Notes: generated by a model not told the origin, from the letters alone. Shown: positions 28,009 to 37,854, counted from the stretch's first letter. The stretch: 43,736 nucleotides of DNA from Dendronalium phyllosphericum CENA369 (GCF_016056275.1 NZ_JAECZA010000038.1:1-43736), one strand, 5' to 3'. Numbers and translations: made by a program.

Positions 28009-28031
28009 CTGACAACTGACAACTGACAACT
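28009..28031. repeat. Heptamer tandem repeat (ctgacaa) x3
   Basis: Three copies of ctgacaa (reverse complement ttgtcag) lie at the convergent ends of the GGDEF and protease genes. The same STRR recurs at 35391-35414, 38803-38820, 40330-40345 and 43477-43510. Its last two bases touch the end of the protease gene. Confidence 0.85.
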
Positions 28032-28704
28032 AACCACTGACAATAACACTTTGACATTCTGTTACTGAAGCACGTTCTCGCATGGCTTGGACTAGTGCTT
28101 CGTAACTAGACCAATTTTCTTGCAGTAGAGTTTTAGCCTGAAGAGCATGAAAACGCTGTTTCTGCTGATAAGCTGATTCAGAAAAACCCAAAATCTTCAA
28201 GACTTCTGCTAACTTACTTTTATCATCACCTCCACCTTCAGCGTTATTAAAAACTAGGGTTTCAGCAGCAATCCCAGCCATCCAAAGAGTGCAGTAACGA
28301 TCCAGCATTTGAGCGCCGATTTTTCCCTGTGCTAGTTGCGCTGCTAATTCTCCATCATTAAATGTAACGCCACCTTGCCCAGGTTGTCCCTCTTTCCAGG
28401 CTTCCCATGCGCTGAGGGTGTAACCTGTCACGGGAATACCCAATAGATGAGCAACAAGGAAGTGTCCAGCTTCGTGATGGACGATGCGATCGCGGTGTTC
28501 GGGAGAAAAACTAGCAATCCAATCTAAAAAGATACTAGCTCCCTTACCTTGTAAGCTGAAGCTATCGAAAGTGGCTATTCCTAAGATAGTGAAGGTAGCA
28601 AGTGCCGGTACTGTGGGGGACAAGTTGATTAATGGCCCTAGCAGTACCGATAAAGTCATGAGAAAGATAGATATGGCAACTAAATTTAGGGCAGTCTGGC
28701 TCAT
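28030..28704 (-). CDS. FtsH-like (M41) membrane metalloprotease domain without AAA ATPase
   Basis: 224 aa. Two hydrophobic N-terminal segments (about 5-24 and 30-48) precede an M41-like zinc-protease domain. The HEXXH motif is H77-E78-A79-G80-H81 in RIVHHEAGHFLVAHLLGIPV. Further family features are GGVTF near 112 and the AGIAAETLVFNNAEGGGDDKSKL stretch, which supplies the third metal ligand region. There is no Walker A or B, so it is not FtsH itself. Similar ATPase-less homologues occur in cyanobacteria and plastids. It may assist an FtsH complex or act on small membrane substrates (inference). The start is ATG 28704. Confidence 0.85.
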   Translation of the reverse strand: MSQTALNLVAISIFLMTLSVLLGPLINLSPTVPALATFTILGIATFDSFSLQGKGASIFLDWIASFSPEHRDRIVHHEAGHFLVAHLLGIPVTGYTLSAWEAWKEGQPGQGGVTFNDGELAAQLAQGKIGAQMLDRYCTLWMAGIAAETLVFNNAEGGGDDKSKLAEVLKILGFSESAYQQKQRFHALQAKTLLQENWSSYEALVQAMRERASVTECQSVIVSG

Positions 28705-28785
28705 TATCAGTTTGTTAAATCTCGCTTAATATTTCTTTATTATGAAGCAAGATTCGCTGCAAAGGAAATTGCAAATCAACTACTC

Positions 28786-31428
28786 TCAGGCAACTACAAA
28801 ATTCACCAACTTTCCAGGTACTACAATTACCTTTTTAATCTCTTTGCCTTCAATATAACGCTGGGCAACTTCTGACTCACGAGCAAACTTCTCCTGCGCT
28901 GCTTTATCTGCTTGCGCTGGTACTTGAATTGCGCCGCGAGTTTTGCCCATAATTTGAATCACCAAAGTAATTTCATCGGCTACCAAAGCAGCAGAGTCAA
29001 AAGTTGGCCAAGCATGAGTATGAACTGAATTACTATTACCCATTAAATGCCACAATTCATCAGCAATGTGCGGGGCAAAAGGTGCGAGCAACACCACTAA
29101 AGTCTCGATACCTTCTGCATAAATTGGTGAATCTTTGCAGCTGGCATCTGTTAAGGCATTACTCAACTTCATCAATTCAGAAACTGCCGTGTTAAATTGA
29201 TATTCGTCTTCTACATCTTCAGAAACTGCTTTGATAGCAGTATGTATTGCTCGCCGTAAGTCCTTTTCAGACTTAGTTAAATCGGAAAGTGTATTTCCAC
29301 GAGATACCCCAGAGGCAATATAATCCGTAACCAAGCGCCACACCCGATTTAAGAAGCGGAATTGTCCTTCCACATCAGCTTCATCCCATTCCAAGTCTTT
29401 TTCTGGCGGCGCTTTAAACAATATGAACATCCGAGCCGTATCTACACCATATTTAGCAATTACATCTTCCGGGGCGACACCGTTGCCTTTTGACTTAGAC
29501 ATAGTAGCGTAAACAAGTTGCAGTGGATCGCCTGTCTTCGGATCTCGCGGATCGGCAGGATCTACCAAATTAACAGGAACCCATTTATCTTTATCGCTTT
29601 TCTTAGGATTTGTATAAGTTAAACCCTGCACCATGCCTTGAGTTAACAGACGTTGAAAAGGTTCGTCAAAGTTCAATAAGCCCCTATCCCGCAACACTTT
29701 GGTAAAAAACCGCGAATATAACAAATGCAAAATCGCGTGTTCAATCCCACCCACATATTGATCTACTGGCATTAAGTCGTTGGTTTTACTAGAATCGAAC
29801 ACCTGCTGTTCGTTCTTAGCATCTGTAAACCGCAAGAAATACCACGAGGAATCAATAAAAGTATCCATCGTGTCAGTTTCCCGCTTGGCTGGCGTACCAC
29901 AAGTAGGACAAGGCACATTTACCCAGCTTTCTAACTGAGTCAATGGCGAACCACCGCGTCCGGTAAATTCTACTTCTTCTGGCAACTGCACTGGCAAATC
30001 TTTGTCCGGGACTGGCACTATGCCGCAATTAGGACAGTGAATTACGGGAATGGGTGCGCCCCAATAGCGTTGTCGAGAAATCAACCAATCCCGCAAACGA
30101 TATTGGATGCGTTCTTTGCCAAATCCTTCTTCTTCGGCATATTTAACTATTGCTTGCTTGGCATCTGTGGAATTCATACCAGTAAACTGCCCAGAATTAA
30201 TTAAAATTCCTGGTTCAGTGTATGCACTGTCATAATCAATCATGATTAATGGTGGATCTTCTTGCTGAAAATCCACATTGGCAACCGCCTCCGGTTCTAC
30301 GATGACAAACTCAATCGGCAGGTTATAGTTATTGGCAAACTTAAAATCTCGGACATCGTGTGCAGGTACACCCATCACTGCCCCAGTACCATACTCATAC
30401 AGTACATAGTCAGCAATCCAGATGGGCACTTCTTCCCCTGTAAACGGATTGATTACTTTACCACCTGTCGGAATGCCCCGCTTGGGTTTGTCTTCAGCAG
30501 TACGTTCTAACTCACTTTGATTGGCAACTTCTTGAATAAAGGCTTCTACGGTTGCTTTTTGTTCTTTTGTGGTGACGCGCTTGGTTAAAGGATGTTCTGG
30601 TGCTAATACCAAGTAACTGACACCATAAACGGTATCTGGGCGGGTGGTGTACACGCCGATTTTTTCATTCAATCCAACGATCGCAAATTCCAAGTAAGCA
30701 CCTATGGATTTACCAATCCAGTTCGCCTGCATCAATTTGACGCGTTCCGGCCAGCCTGGCAATTTATCCAAGTCATTGAGCAATTGTTCGGCGTAGTCGG
30801 TAATCTTTAAAAACCACTGACGCAACAATTTGCGCTCGACTATAGCCCCACTACGCCAAGAACGTCCATCGATAACCTGCTCGTTTGCCAGTACGGTTTG
30901 GTCAACAGGGTCCCAGTTGACTGCGGCTTCTTTTTGGTAAGCTAAACCCGCTTGCAAAAACTGTAAGAAAATCCACTGCGTCCACTTATAATAATCAGGC
31001 GAACAAGTAGCAACTTCGCTGTCCCAGTCAATGGATAAACCGAGACGCTGCAATTGCTGCCGCATTTGGGCAATATTTTGATAAGTCCACTTGGCAGGTG
31101 GTACTCCTCGGTCAATGGCGGCGTTTTCTGCTGGTAAGCCAAAGGCATCCCAACCCATAGGGTGCAGTACTCGATAGCCTTGCATTCGCTTGAGACGAGC
31201 AATCACATCGGTAATCGTATAATTACGGACGTGACCCATGTGTAGGCTGCCCGATGGATAGGGGAACATGGATAAAGCGTAGAATTTTGGCTGATTGCTA
31301 TTTGTAGGTGTTTTATCTAAGCCTTGTTCTGCCCATGTTTTTTGCCATTTTTCCTCAATTGCTGCTGGGTTATATCGGGAATCCACCGAGAAGTCTCCTA
31401 CTGGGTCTATTATCGTGTCTGCCTCCAT
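28786..31428 (-). CDS. leuS: Leucyl-tRNA synthetase
   Basis: 880 aa from ATG 31428; an upstream TTG at 31449 would add seven unlikely residues. A class I synthetase charging tRNA-Leu. Motifs: HMGH version of HIGH in [18 protein letters not shown], the editing (CP1) domain with [21 protein letters not shown], zinc-binding CPNCG and CPTCG pairs, KMSKS version [10 protein letters not shown], and the anticodon-binding and C-terminal domains ending [16 protein letters not shown]. Divergent from the GGCT-like gene with 45 bp between start codons, so the promoters must overlap or lie within the coding regions. Housekeeping gene. Confidence 0.98.
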   Translation of the reverse strand: MEADTIIDPVGDFSVDSRYNPAAIEEKWQKTWAEQGLDKTPTNSNQPKFYALSMFPYPSGSLHMGHVRNYTITDVIARLKRMQGYRVLHPMGWDAFGLPAENAAIDRGVPPAKWTYQNIAQMRQQLQRLGLSIDWDSEVATCSPDYYKWTQWIFLQFLQAGLAYQKEAAVNWDPVDQTVLANEQVIDGRSWRSGAIVERKLLRQWFLKITDYAEQLLNDLDKLPGWPERVKLMQANWIGKSIGAYLEFAIVGLNEKIGVYTTRPDTVYGVSYLVLAPEHPLTKRVTTKEQKATVEAFIQEVANQSELERTAEDKPKRGIPTGGKVINPFTGEEVPIWIADYVLYEYGTGAVMGVPAHDVRDFKFANNYNLPIEFVIVEPEAVANVDFQQEDPPLIMIDYDSAYTEPGILINSGQFTGMNSTDAKQAIVKYAEEEGFGKERIQYRLRDWLISRQRYWGAPIPVIHCPNCGIVPVPDKDLPVQLPEEVEFTGRGGSPLTQLESWVNVPCPTCGTPAKRETDTMDTFIDSSWYFLRFTDAKNEQQVFDSSKTNDLMPVDQYVGGIEHAILHLLYSRFFTKVLRDRGLLNFDEPFQRLLTQGMVQGLTYTNPKKSDKDKWVPVNLVDPADPRDPKTGDPLQLVYATMSKSKGNGVAPEDVIAKYGVDTARMFILFKAPPEKDLEWDEADVEGQFRFLNRVWRLVTDYIASGVSRGNTLSDLTKSEKDLRRAIHTAIKAVSEDVEDEYQFNTAVSELMKLSNALTDASCKDSPIYAEGIETLVVLLAPFAPHIADELWHLMGNSNSVHTHAWPTFDSAALVADEITLVIQIMGKTRGAIQVPAQADKAAQEKFARESEVAQRYIEGKEIKKVIVVPGKLVNFVVA

Positions 31429-31473
31429 ATTGTAGATGATGGAAGGCAAAGGAATAAGTTGGTTAAAAAGAGG

Positions 31474-31902
31474 ATGACTAAATCAAAAGCAAAATTCCCT
31501 GGTTTAGTCCGAGTTTTCGTTTACGGCACGCTCAAACCAGGTGAAGCTAATTACGATCGATACTGTGCTGGCAAGGTAGTTGATGCCCAAAGAGCATTTG
31601 CCATAGGCGAATTATTTGCTCTGCCAATGGGCTATCCAGCCATGACCATAGGAGAACACTTCATTCACGGTTATCTACTCTTTTTTGCCGACTTAAAGAT
31701 TTTAGATATTCTAGACGAACTGGAAGATTACCAACCCACTAGACAAATTTCGCAAAACCTCTATAGTCGCCAGCAAGTAGAAATATACAACCTACAGGGC
31801 TTATCCCTTGGTTGCGCTTGGGTCTACTTGATGACTTGGGAGCGAGTATCGTGTTTAGAAGGTGTTCTCCAACCTGACGGCTGGTGGAGTGGTTGTATTT
31901 AA
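31474..31902 (+). CDS. Gamma-glutamylcyclotransferase/AIG2-like protein
   Basis: 142 aa. [17 protein letters not shown] is the signature glycine-containing loop of the GGCT-like (AIG2/BtrG) fold. A second conserved stretch, [19 protein letters not shown], contains the catalytic Glu region. Such proteins cleave gamma-glutamyl amines or peptides, but many have unknown substrates. The frame is open from 31324, inside leuS on the other strand. The ATG at 31474 is chosen because it follows agagg closely and gives the family N-terminus. The short distance to leuS suggests accidental rather than functional pairing. Confidence 0.85.
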   Translation: MTKSKAKFPGLVRVFVYGTLKPGEANYDRYCAGKVVDAQRAFAIGELFALPMGYPAMTIGEHFIHGYLLFFADLKILDILDELEDYQPTRQISQNLYSRQQVEIYNLQGLSLGCAWVYLMTWERVSCLEGVLQPDGWWSGCI

Positions 31903-31943
31903 CCGCAAAGCTAAAAGATGTAATTTAACACCTTGCTTGGCGA

Positions 31944-32558
31944 TTAATTAATGTCTTGTTGTGCTTCCTTTGGTCGAGGCTGTTCTAGAATAGCTGGCTT
32001 TTCTGGAGAAACTACCGCCGCCTTGGGAATTTCGATTACTGGGTTATTTATAGCTACCATCAGCGGTGAAGCTGGTGGAGTTACGGGTGTTGTGGTAGCT
32101 TGTGTTGATTCTACTTTTGGTTTTTGCGCCAGTTGTAGCTTGGATTGACCACTTGGTAGTAACCCAGATACTGTACCAATAACACAAGCAGCGATCGCCG
32201 CACCGCCAAAAACCCAAACGAAACGGGAACGGCGACGCAAACGCGCCAATACTTGCTGTGCTGTTGCTTCTGGCGACTGTTGGGCTGCTGGCACTGGGAG
32301 AGTTTTTATGCCTTGCCGTAGCTTTAACAATCGGGCATACAAACACTGAACGGCAGTGTCGCTGGCTAGCCATTCTTCTACTTGTCTGCTTTCGGCGGCT
32401 GTAACTTCACCATCTAGATAAGCACTCAATAACTCGAAGCGATCGCGCTTCACCATATCCATAGCACCCGTTGAATCATTGGTATGCTGGCCCATCCCAT
32501 CTGACACTCTATTAAATTGCAAGGGGGAACGGTCGGAAAATCGAGAATCAGTAGTCAT
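31944..32558 (-). CDS. Anti-sigma factor of the SigG-type ECF sigma
   Basis: 204 aa. The cytoplasmic N-terminal part contains DRFELLSAYLDGEVTAAESRQVEEWLASDTAVQCLYARL (about 39-77), the zinc-less anti-sigma domain that clamps ECF sigma factors. One transmembrane helix, FVWVFGGAAIAACVIGTVSGLL (113-134), follows, and then a Pro/Thr-rich periplasmic tail. It lies directly downstream of the sigma gene on the same strand, as in known sigG-sapG pairs of heterocystous cyanobacteria. Release of the sigma factor probably follows envelope stress via proteolysis (inference). No HxxxCxxC motif is seen. Confidence 0.85.
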   Translation of the reverse strand: MTTDSRFSDRSPLQFNRVSDGMGQHTNDSTGAMDMVKRDRFELLSAYLDGEVTAAESRQVEEWLASDTAVQCLYARLLKLRQGIKTLPVPAAQQSPEATAQQVLARLRRRSRFVWVFGGAAIAACVIGTVSGLLPSGQSKLQLAQKPKVESTQATTTPVTPPASPLMVAINNPVIEIPKAAVVSPEKPAILEQPRPKEAQQDIN

Positions 32559-32713
32559 CTTAGCATTATTACCAATTCATATACGGGTAAACGCAACGAG
32601 TAATCCTGAGAAATTCATCAATTTTATTCCTAATGGCTTAGTCCTATACATTTCATCGTCTTGCCTTATTAATGTTAAATTCTGCCATTAGGCAGAGGCA
32701 AGATACTGGCAAT

Positions 32714-33370
32714 TTAGGTGTCTAGATAATTTTGCAACTGAGCTTGCAATCTGGATCTAGCTCTAGCTATTCTCGACTTGACTGTTCCTAAAGAAACTCC
32801 GGTAATTTCGGCAATTTCTTCATATGCCATACCTTCGATTTCTCTAAGAACAATAGTAGTGCGAAACACCTCTGGTAAATCCGCGATCGCTTCTCGCAAT
32901 TGCTCGTAAAATTCTCTAGTTGTCAGTTCTTCCTCAGGCCCTGGAGTATCTCCAGCAATTTCCCAATCCATCTCGCCATCGTCTACCGAACGGGGAGCAT
33001 CCAGCGATAAAGGACTGACAACCCGCTTGCGTTTACGCAACTCGTCGTAAAACAAGTTGGTAGCAATACGGCTTAACCAGCCCCGAAACTTCGCTGGTTC
33101 TTGTAATCGGTTAATATTCCGATACACGCGAATCCAAACTTCTTGAGCCAAATCGGCTCTATCAGGCCAATCTGGAGCTAGGTGATACAAAACTCTATCA
33201 ACTTGGGACTGATAGCGGCGCAATAGCTCTGCAAAGGCAGCACGATCTGGACGCAGTCCTATTTGACAGCGCAAAATTAGATCGTGGTTAGAGAGTTTGT
33301 CAACTTGCACCGATGCTTCCGGATACCTTGCATCAAATGTTGACCAGGATACAGTAATCGATTGACTCAT
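32714..33370 (-). CDS. sigG: ECF (group 3) RNA polymerase sigma factor, SigG-like
   Basis: 218 aa. Sigma region 2 (AFAELLRRYQSQVDRVLYHLAPDWPDRADLAQEVWIRVYRNINRL...FRGWLSRIATNLFYDELRKRKR) and region 4 (LPEVFRTTIVLREIEGMAYEEIAEITGVSLGTVKSRIARARSRLQAQL) are complete, with no region 3, typical of ECF sigma factors. The N-terminus MSQSITVSWSTFDARYP...DKLSNHDLILRCQ fits my memory of cyanobacterial SigG, so the symbol is given with moderate confidence. The anti-sigma gene follows 155 bp downstream. Its long upstream region (33371-34166) probably includes its autoregulated promoter. Confidence 0.9.
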   Translation of the reverse strand: MSQSITVSWSTFDARYPEASVQVDKLSNHDLILRCQIGLRPDRAAFAELLRRYQSQVDRVLYHLAPDWPDRADLAQEVWIRVYRNINRLQEPAKFRGWLSRIATNLFYDELRKRKRVVSPLSLDAPRSVDDGEMDWEIAGDTPGPEEELTTREFYEQLREAIADLPEVFRTTIVLREIEGMAYEEIAEITGVSLGTVKSRIARARSRLQAQLQNYLDT

Positions 33371-34166
33371 AGATCGTACTGGCTGTAAATCATCCCTATC
33401 TATTAGACATGCTAATTAACACGATGTTCCTGCGTCAGGGACGGATTTATGACTGGAACACTCAGGTATATAAGTTTAGGCATGTTCTCGATCGCTAAAA
33501 GAGCTAATTTTGGCTTCTAGCAATTGTATAGCTAACTTCTCAGCCATTGTTTGTTACCTATTAAGAGACAGCAATGTTACGTATGATTGTGCAAATAACG
33601 TCATCTGACCGCATACGATTGACAAAAAATCAAATGTATGTTTTATCACATGAAAAATTAAACATTCTAGCTATCGAGTTGAAAGTAGCTTTTTGCTCCT
33701 GTAGCAGTGTACATTGTTGTGGAACAGAGTCAAAAGTTTCTTGTTGCTAGTGGCAAGGAAAGATGGCAAGGATGAGAAGAATAAATCTCCTGGCAAAAAC
33801 AAGAAAGAGAAAATCCAATCTTTTCAACTCTGTTGTCAACTTCTGTAAGCAATTTAATGGAACTTAAGATGACTTGTAAGATGAATTCAAAAAATCAGTC
33901 TTGCGGCAGGCCAAAAAGCAATTTTTTAGTTTACGTTTTTAAATACTAAATTAGTGTTTTAAAGCCGCTTAACTACTTGAAATTAGCGTAGAATGTAACT
34001 TGTAGTTAATACTGTAATGATATTTTGGGGTTAAATCTATATTTGGATCGTTAGTTTTATAAGTTATGGTAAAACCTTTATGGGAAAGGCTTTTAATCCA
34101 AAATTAGTATCCTCCATAAGTGCAAGTCCAATTTATTTGATATAAGCGATCGCAGCTATTTCAGTC
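33371..34166. other. Long noncoding region upstream of sigG
   Basis: About 800 bp with no convincing gene. On the minus strand a 23-codon frame (33476-33547, MAEKLAIQLLEAKISSFSDREHA) precedes sigG by about 105 bp and might be an upstream peptide. The rest is A/T-rich with no clear terminator, tRNA or repeat. Long leaders are common for autoregulated sigma genes. Confidence 0.5.
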
Positions 34167-34319
34167 TTATTTTTCCGGTATTGTTACTAAAATTGTTGTT
34201 GATGTTTCTGTATGCTGCTGAGAAATAGCGCCAGTCTGAGTTTGATTGGGTACGCGAACTTGAAAACAGAAATTTAGAGAAAATGTAATCGTCACCGCCA
34301 GTAATAATTTTTCAAACAT
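34167..34319 (-). CDS. 50-aa secreted or anchored peptide, unknown
   Basis: The longest frame opens at 34442, but the plausible start is the ATG at 34319, giving 50 aa. MFEKLLLAVTITFSLNFCFQVRV is a clear signal-like hydrophobic N-terminus, followed by a short Gln/Thr/Ser-rich tail ending LVTIPEK. Small proteins with this MFEKLLLA start seem to recur in heterocystous cyanobacteria (recollection, not checked). A tggga-type purine stretch lies about 10 nt upstream. Function is unknown. It is divergent from the L,D-transpeptidase gene, hinting at a cell-wall context. Confidence 0.5.
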   Translation of the reverse strand: MFEKLLLAVTITFSLNFCFQVRVPNQTQTGAISQQHTETSTTILVTIPEK

Positions 34320-34553
34320 GATCTTTATCCCACCCACACCATTAATAATCGATTGCTGCACTTGGAGAGTGCCACTAGTAAATAAAGTTCTTATTTGGGC
34401 ATTTTGTTTGACGAAATGTCCGTATAGCCCTAGTTTGCCCAAGAGTATCGGAAGAGTTATAAGAGAACAGATAAGAATTTATAAATTCTTGATAATGAAA
34501 TTATGAGCGCATCCAATAAGTTTTTTGGATATGTCAGAGATAAACAATAGGCT

Positions 34554-35378
34554 ATGGCAATGATAAGAAATGAATCTGTAGCGCGTATAGTAATGTTTCT
34601 CTGTTTTGGTACAGCCATTTTATCGCTGGCTGTCTATTGGCGCATCACTTCAACGCAACAGCAGTTTGAGAAGCCAGTGTTTGCTGGAGGAAACCGCCCA
34701 GCTAACTTGCAAGAAAAATTTACTGGGGGTATAGGGGAAACTGCTTTTGGTGCATCTACACCTCCTAACGAAGCCACCTTTAAGACAAATGCCCAGAGAA
34801 CTAATGCATTAAAATTTTCTGCTGTCAAGTCTAATAATACGTTGCTGACAGGAGGCCAAAATGTAGCTGAAGCAACCGTTCCAAGAATGCGGTTTGCAAC
34901 TCCAGGACAACAGCAGAATTTCAATACAGAACAGCCCTTGCGTTTACCTTGGGCTTCAAATCCCCAAAAATCATCTAGCCTAGCAGCTGCGAAGACGCAA
35001 GTGGTAGTTGATTTAAGCGATCGCCGCGCTTATGTTTATGCAAGAGATGAGGTAATAGCTAGCTACCCAATTGCTGTAGGTAAGAAAGGTTGGGAGACAC
35101 CTACAGGTTCTTTCCAAATACAGCACATGCAACACGACCCCATTTGGCGACATCCGATTACTGGCAAAGTATTTCCAGCTGGTGCTGATAGTCCTTTGGG
35201 AGAAAGATGGATTGGTTTTTGGTCGGATGGACGCAATCAAATTGGCTTTCATGGCACACCCAATACCGAAGTCATGGGGGCTGCTGTATCTCACGGCTGC
35301 TTACGAATGCGTAATCCTGATGTCCGCTTATTATACGAACAAGTCAAATTGGGCACTACTGTAATGGTGCGTGAGTGA
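34554..35378 (+). CDS. L,D-transpeptidase (ErfK/YbiS family)
   Basis: 274 aa. It cross-links peptidoglycan stem peptides or attaches proteins to the wall. Residues 9-26 form an N-terminal membrane anchor, 35-145 a low-complexity Gln/Asn/Thr-rich linker, and 150-273 the YkuD catalytic domain. Active-site residues: H233 (GFHGTP), H247 and nucleophile C249 (SHGCLRM). The GWETPTGSFQIQ segment and PAGADSPLGERWIGFW are family-typical. Start at ATG 34554 (a second ATG two codons on is possible). The M23 peptidase nearby at 36.2 kb also acts on peptidoglycan, though it is not in the same operon. Confidence 0.93.
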   Translation: MAMIRNESVARIVMFLCFGTAILSLAVYWRITSTQQQFEKPVFAGGNRPANLQEKFTGGIGETAFGASTPPNEATFKTNAQRTNALKFSAVKSNNTLLTGGQNVAEATVPRMRFATPGQQQNFNTEQPLRLPWASNPQKSSSLAAAKTQVVVDLSDRRAYVYARDEVIASYPIAVGKKGWETPTGSFQIQHMQHDPIWRHPITGKVFPAGADSPLGERWIGFWSDGRNQIGFHGTPNTEVMGAAVSHGCLRMRNPDVRLLYEQVKLGTTVMVRE

Positions 35379-35390
35379 ATAGTTTTTTAT

Positions 35391-35520
35391 GACTTGTCAG
35401 TTGTCAGTTGTGAGCTAGCCCGGTCTTGGGGAGCTAGTGCAGTCTTGGGGTCTCCCCAAGTGGAGCATCTGGCGTGGTTTTCCCCATGAGCGACTGGCGA
35501 ACCCGTAAGAGTCAGTTGTC
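35391..35520. repeat. STRR-flanked hairpin repeat block
   Basis: The block begins with ttgtcag heptamers (35391-35414) and ends in gtcagttgtc (35511-35520). Between them it contains cttgggg (35444-35450) and ccccaag (35454-35460), a perfect 7-bp stem with loop tct. The architecture matches the blocks at 12783 and 42553: heptamers outside, variable GC-rich hairpin inside. It is likely a dispersed repeat element. Confidence 0.65.
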
Positions 35521-35557
35521 TTTTTAGCTACTGACTGCTGACGACTGACTACTAACT

Positions 35558-36109
35558 TTAATATTGTGATTTCTGCTCAAAGTTTGGTGCGTAGACTTGA
35601 AGTAAGTTACTGACTTGGCGCAGAACTTCATTACCAGTATTTTTGGCTAAGACTGGCGTTCTGTTATCGTTGGGTTGGTCGAGGTTACGACCGATCGCCT
35701 CACTAACTTGTTGTGAAATTAATTCTTCAAGTTCTGCTTGAGCGCGTTGGCGTTGGTAGTTGGCCCCTTCTTCTGTAGTAGCGTACAAGGGTGGAAGTCT
35801 ATTTAGAGCATAAGCGGCAATATCCCCTACATCTAGGGAGCTTTCGCTAGTAGCCTCAATTTCTGCTACTCGTGCGATCGCCTCGGTTAGTACTAATTCT
35901 TCCATAACGTTAATAAATTGTTTGCGAGGAACCGCCACTACCTCACCTGTTAATAGCGCCCCCATCAGTCGATCTAGCGCCATGTACTCTTCAATGGAGA
36001 GTTCCGATGCGTTATCACAAATTCGCCCAACTTCTGCCTCCATTGCTGGTGTAAGATAACCATCCTGGAGAGCTTGTTCTACAATTTTTTCAATACTCAT
36101 AACGCTCAT
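35558..36109 (-). CDS. ComFB-domain protein (CdgR-type candidate c-di-GMP receptor)
   Basis: 183 aa. The C-terminal part has the ComFB signature: FINVMEELVLTEAIARVAEIEATSE...DVGDIAAYALNRLPPLYATTEEGANYQRQRAQAELEELI. The N-terminal 60 residues are helical and acidic (IEKIVEQALQDGYLTPAMEAEVGRI...). In Anabaena a ComFB-type protein, CdgR, has been described as a c-di-GMP receptor affecting cell size; this protein resembles that group (inference, moderate). Ligand binding cannot be read from sequence. The start is ATG 36109 or the ATG three codons later. A diguanylate cyclase gene occurs about 8 kb away. Confidence 0.85.
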   Translation of the reverse strand: MSVMSIEKIVEQALQDGYLTPAMEAEVGRICDNASELSIEEYMALDRLMGALLTGEVVAVPRKQFINVMEELVLTEAIARVAEIEATSESSLDVGDIAAYALNRLPPLYATTEEGANYQRQRAQAELEELISQQVSEAIGRNLDQPNDNRTPVLAKNTGNEVLRQVSNLLQVYAPNFEQKSQY

Positions 36110-36220
36110 CTTCTGTTAAGCCACCAAGTAAGGTAGGGACGGTATCAGTCCAATTTATTTTGCCTAAATATCAGCGAAAAATATACAAGTTATGCAAGGA
36201 CGCGATTTATGCAGCTTTGA

Positions 36221-37156
36221 CTAATCAAAGACTTTGTTTCGCCAGGGTACTGGGTCAACAGATTGTCCGTTGACATAGAGACCCCAATGTAAATGCGGCC
36301 CAGTGGCAGCGCCTGTCGAACCCACTGCGCCAATTACTTGGCCAGCTTTTACGATATCGCCTTCTTTGACATTAATCCGACTTAGGTGCATGAAAATGCT
36401 TGTCACTCCCTGCCCGTGGTCAATGCCAACTACGTTACCGTGAATTCGAAACCCTTGGGATACTTTGCCCACCAAAGCAACTCGCCCAGCTGCTGGAGCT
36501 GTTACAGGCGAACCCGCAGCACCAGCATAGTCAACGCCACGATGGTAGTAGTCCTTTGCAAATGTACCATTATAGTAGCGACGTACACCATAAATTGTAC
36601 TAATCCGCCCTGCGTTTGGTTTCAAGAAGGGGCCGCTCCAATATTTTTGTGGTGTTTCTAATGCCTTAAAAGCCGCTACACGCTTGAGTTCATACTCGGT
36701 TGCATCTACTCCGGCTTTTCCTGGTGGCAAGGTGATGCGTTGTACTGGAAAATTGCGATCGCTGACTTTCAATGCCAAACTTTTTACTTGACCATCACCA
36801 GAAATTTTAATAGTTCTCGTTCCAGCTTTTTCCAATGGAGTTGTGGGAATAAAAGCCCGATATTTATTGGGTGCAATCGCAAATGCTGGATAAGTTTTTT
36901 CGCCAATAGCCACTGATGGATTGCTACCATTACTGGGAATATTTAAATTAATTACCACAGACACAGTATCCCCCAACCCAGGATTAGTCGGAATCACCTG
37001 TACTTGTAAAGCATCTACAGGCAATGCCAAGGTGACAGGAAAAGAGGCTAACATGCCTATCAACAACTTTGTCTTACGGCGATTGGGTTTCCAATCTTTG
37101 ATGTCAATAAAAGGCAACTTATTTTGAGAGTTTCCAGTGCGAGCCTTGGTAGTCAT
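36221..37156 (-). CDS. M23-family peptidoglycan endopeptidase
   Basis: 311 aa from ATG 37156 (the frame is open to 37255, but the first 33 residues look like translated leader). A membrane or signal segment KTKLLIGMLASFPVTLALPVDA leads to a beta-rich domain (about 50-180). The LytM domain follows: YHRGVDYAGAAGSPVTAPAAGRV carries the HxxxD zinc ligands and GPHLHWGLY the HxH ligand. These enzymes cut peptidoglycan cross-bridges or, in some cyanobacteria, act in septal nanopore formation (AmiC activators or EnvC-like roles), which is inference. All metal ligands are present. The upstream noncoding region holds the 136-bp direct repeats. Confidence 0.92.
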   Translation of the reverse strand: MTTKARTGNSQNKLPFIDIKDWKPNRRKTKLLIGMLASFPVTLALPVDALQVQVIPTNPGLGDTVSVVINLNIPSNGSNPSVAIGEKTYPAFAIAPNKYRAFIPTTPLEKAGTRTIKISGDGQVKSLALKVSDRNFPVQRITLPPGKAGVDATEYELKRVAAFKALETPQKYWSGPFLKPNAGRISTIYGVRRYYNGTFAKDYYHRGVDYAGAAGSPVTAPAAGRVALVGKVSQGFRIHGNVVGIDHGQGVTSIFMHLSRINVKEGDIVKAGQVIGAVGSTGAATGPHLHWGLYVNGQSVDPVPWRNKVFD

Positions 37157-37461
37157 AGAGCGATAAAACAATCTCTGAATTTCTGCTGACCAACAGATTA
37201 GCTTATGAATGCTAGTGTTTCCAAACAGAAGCAGATTTTTTGGAAAACAATGCAATAATATATTAAGTAATATTAAGCAGTACTGAGGGAACTAAACTAT
37301 ACTAACTCAGGCAATCGCTTCTTGGGGAAAATAACTTCAACAAAGTGAAAACACTTTAATGCAATAAACTAGCACACTGAGAAAAAGCTGCCTACTCTCG
37401 CTGTAAGAGTGTGTTTTGTATGTAAAGATAAATGATGAGATGTATAGATATAAATACATCT

Positions 37462-37536
37462 AAAAAAATAAAAGGTAGGAAGTCCTACCTTAAACCCAAA
37501 CAAAAGCATTTTGTAACCAAATACAAAACTAAATAT
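37462..37536 (-). ncRNA. Candidate small RNA, copy 1
   Basis: On the minus strand this segment reads a first hairpin ttttgt...acaaaa with an 8-nt loop, a short linker, then an 8-bp hairpin aaggtagg/cctacctt and a tail ttttattttttt: an intrinsic terminator. There is no ORF before it. The sequence between hairpins is identical in copy 2. The 5' end is not determinable; 37536 marks the end of the perfectly conserved core. It could alternatively be only a duplicated terminator. Confidence 0.4.
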
Positions 37537-37606
37537 CACACACACTTATGACAGAACTATTACAAGATAACGACAAAAGTGTGAAGAATTTAAGGCTATA
37601 AAGTCA
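37471..37606. repeat. 136-bp direct repeat, copy 1 (copy 2 at 37789-37924)
   Basis: Aligned by hand without gaps to 37789-37924 at a fixed offset of 318 bp, with 13 mismatches, about 90% identity. A core of over 40 bp from aacccaaac through actaaatat is identical. The repeat covers the terminator and about 100 bp upstream of it on the minus strand, more than a simple hairpin copy would explain. Confidence 0.9.
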
Positions 37607-37779
37607 AATTGAGTAGTTTTTAATAATTTTGGCTTGCATCTATGTAAAGATAGATGATGAAATGATATTCCTATTTAATTTTTTTTAAATTAAGTATAAT
37701 TTTATTCCTTATTCCTGTTCGCTATTGCCTACATCTATGTAGTAAGTTCGGAAATTGAACTGAGTAACTCTATATATAA

Positions 37780-37854
37780 AAAAAAGTAAAAGGCAGGAAG
37801 TCCTACCTTTAACCCAAACAAAAGCATTTTGTAACCAAATACAAAACTAAATAT
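37780..37854 (-). ncRNA. Candidate small RNA, copy 2
   Basis: Same architecture as the copy at 37462-37536: conserved core, ttttgt/acaaaa hairpin, then a 9-bp terminator stem (37802-37810 with 37789-37797) and a T-run. The single change in the stem is a G-U pair if read as minus-strand RNA but a C-A mismatch on the plus strand, which weakly favours minus-strand transcription. This copy lies downstream of devA, so it might also serve as the devBCA terminator. Confidence 0.4.
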
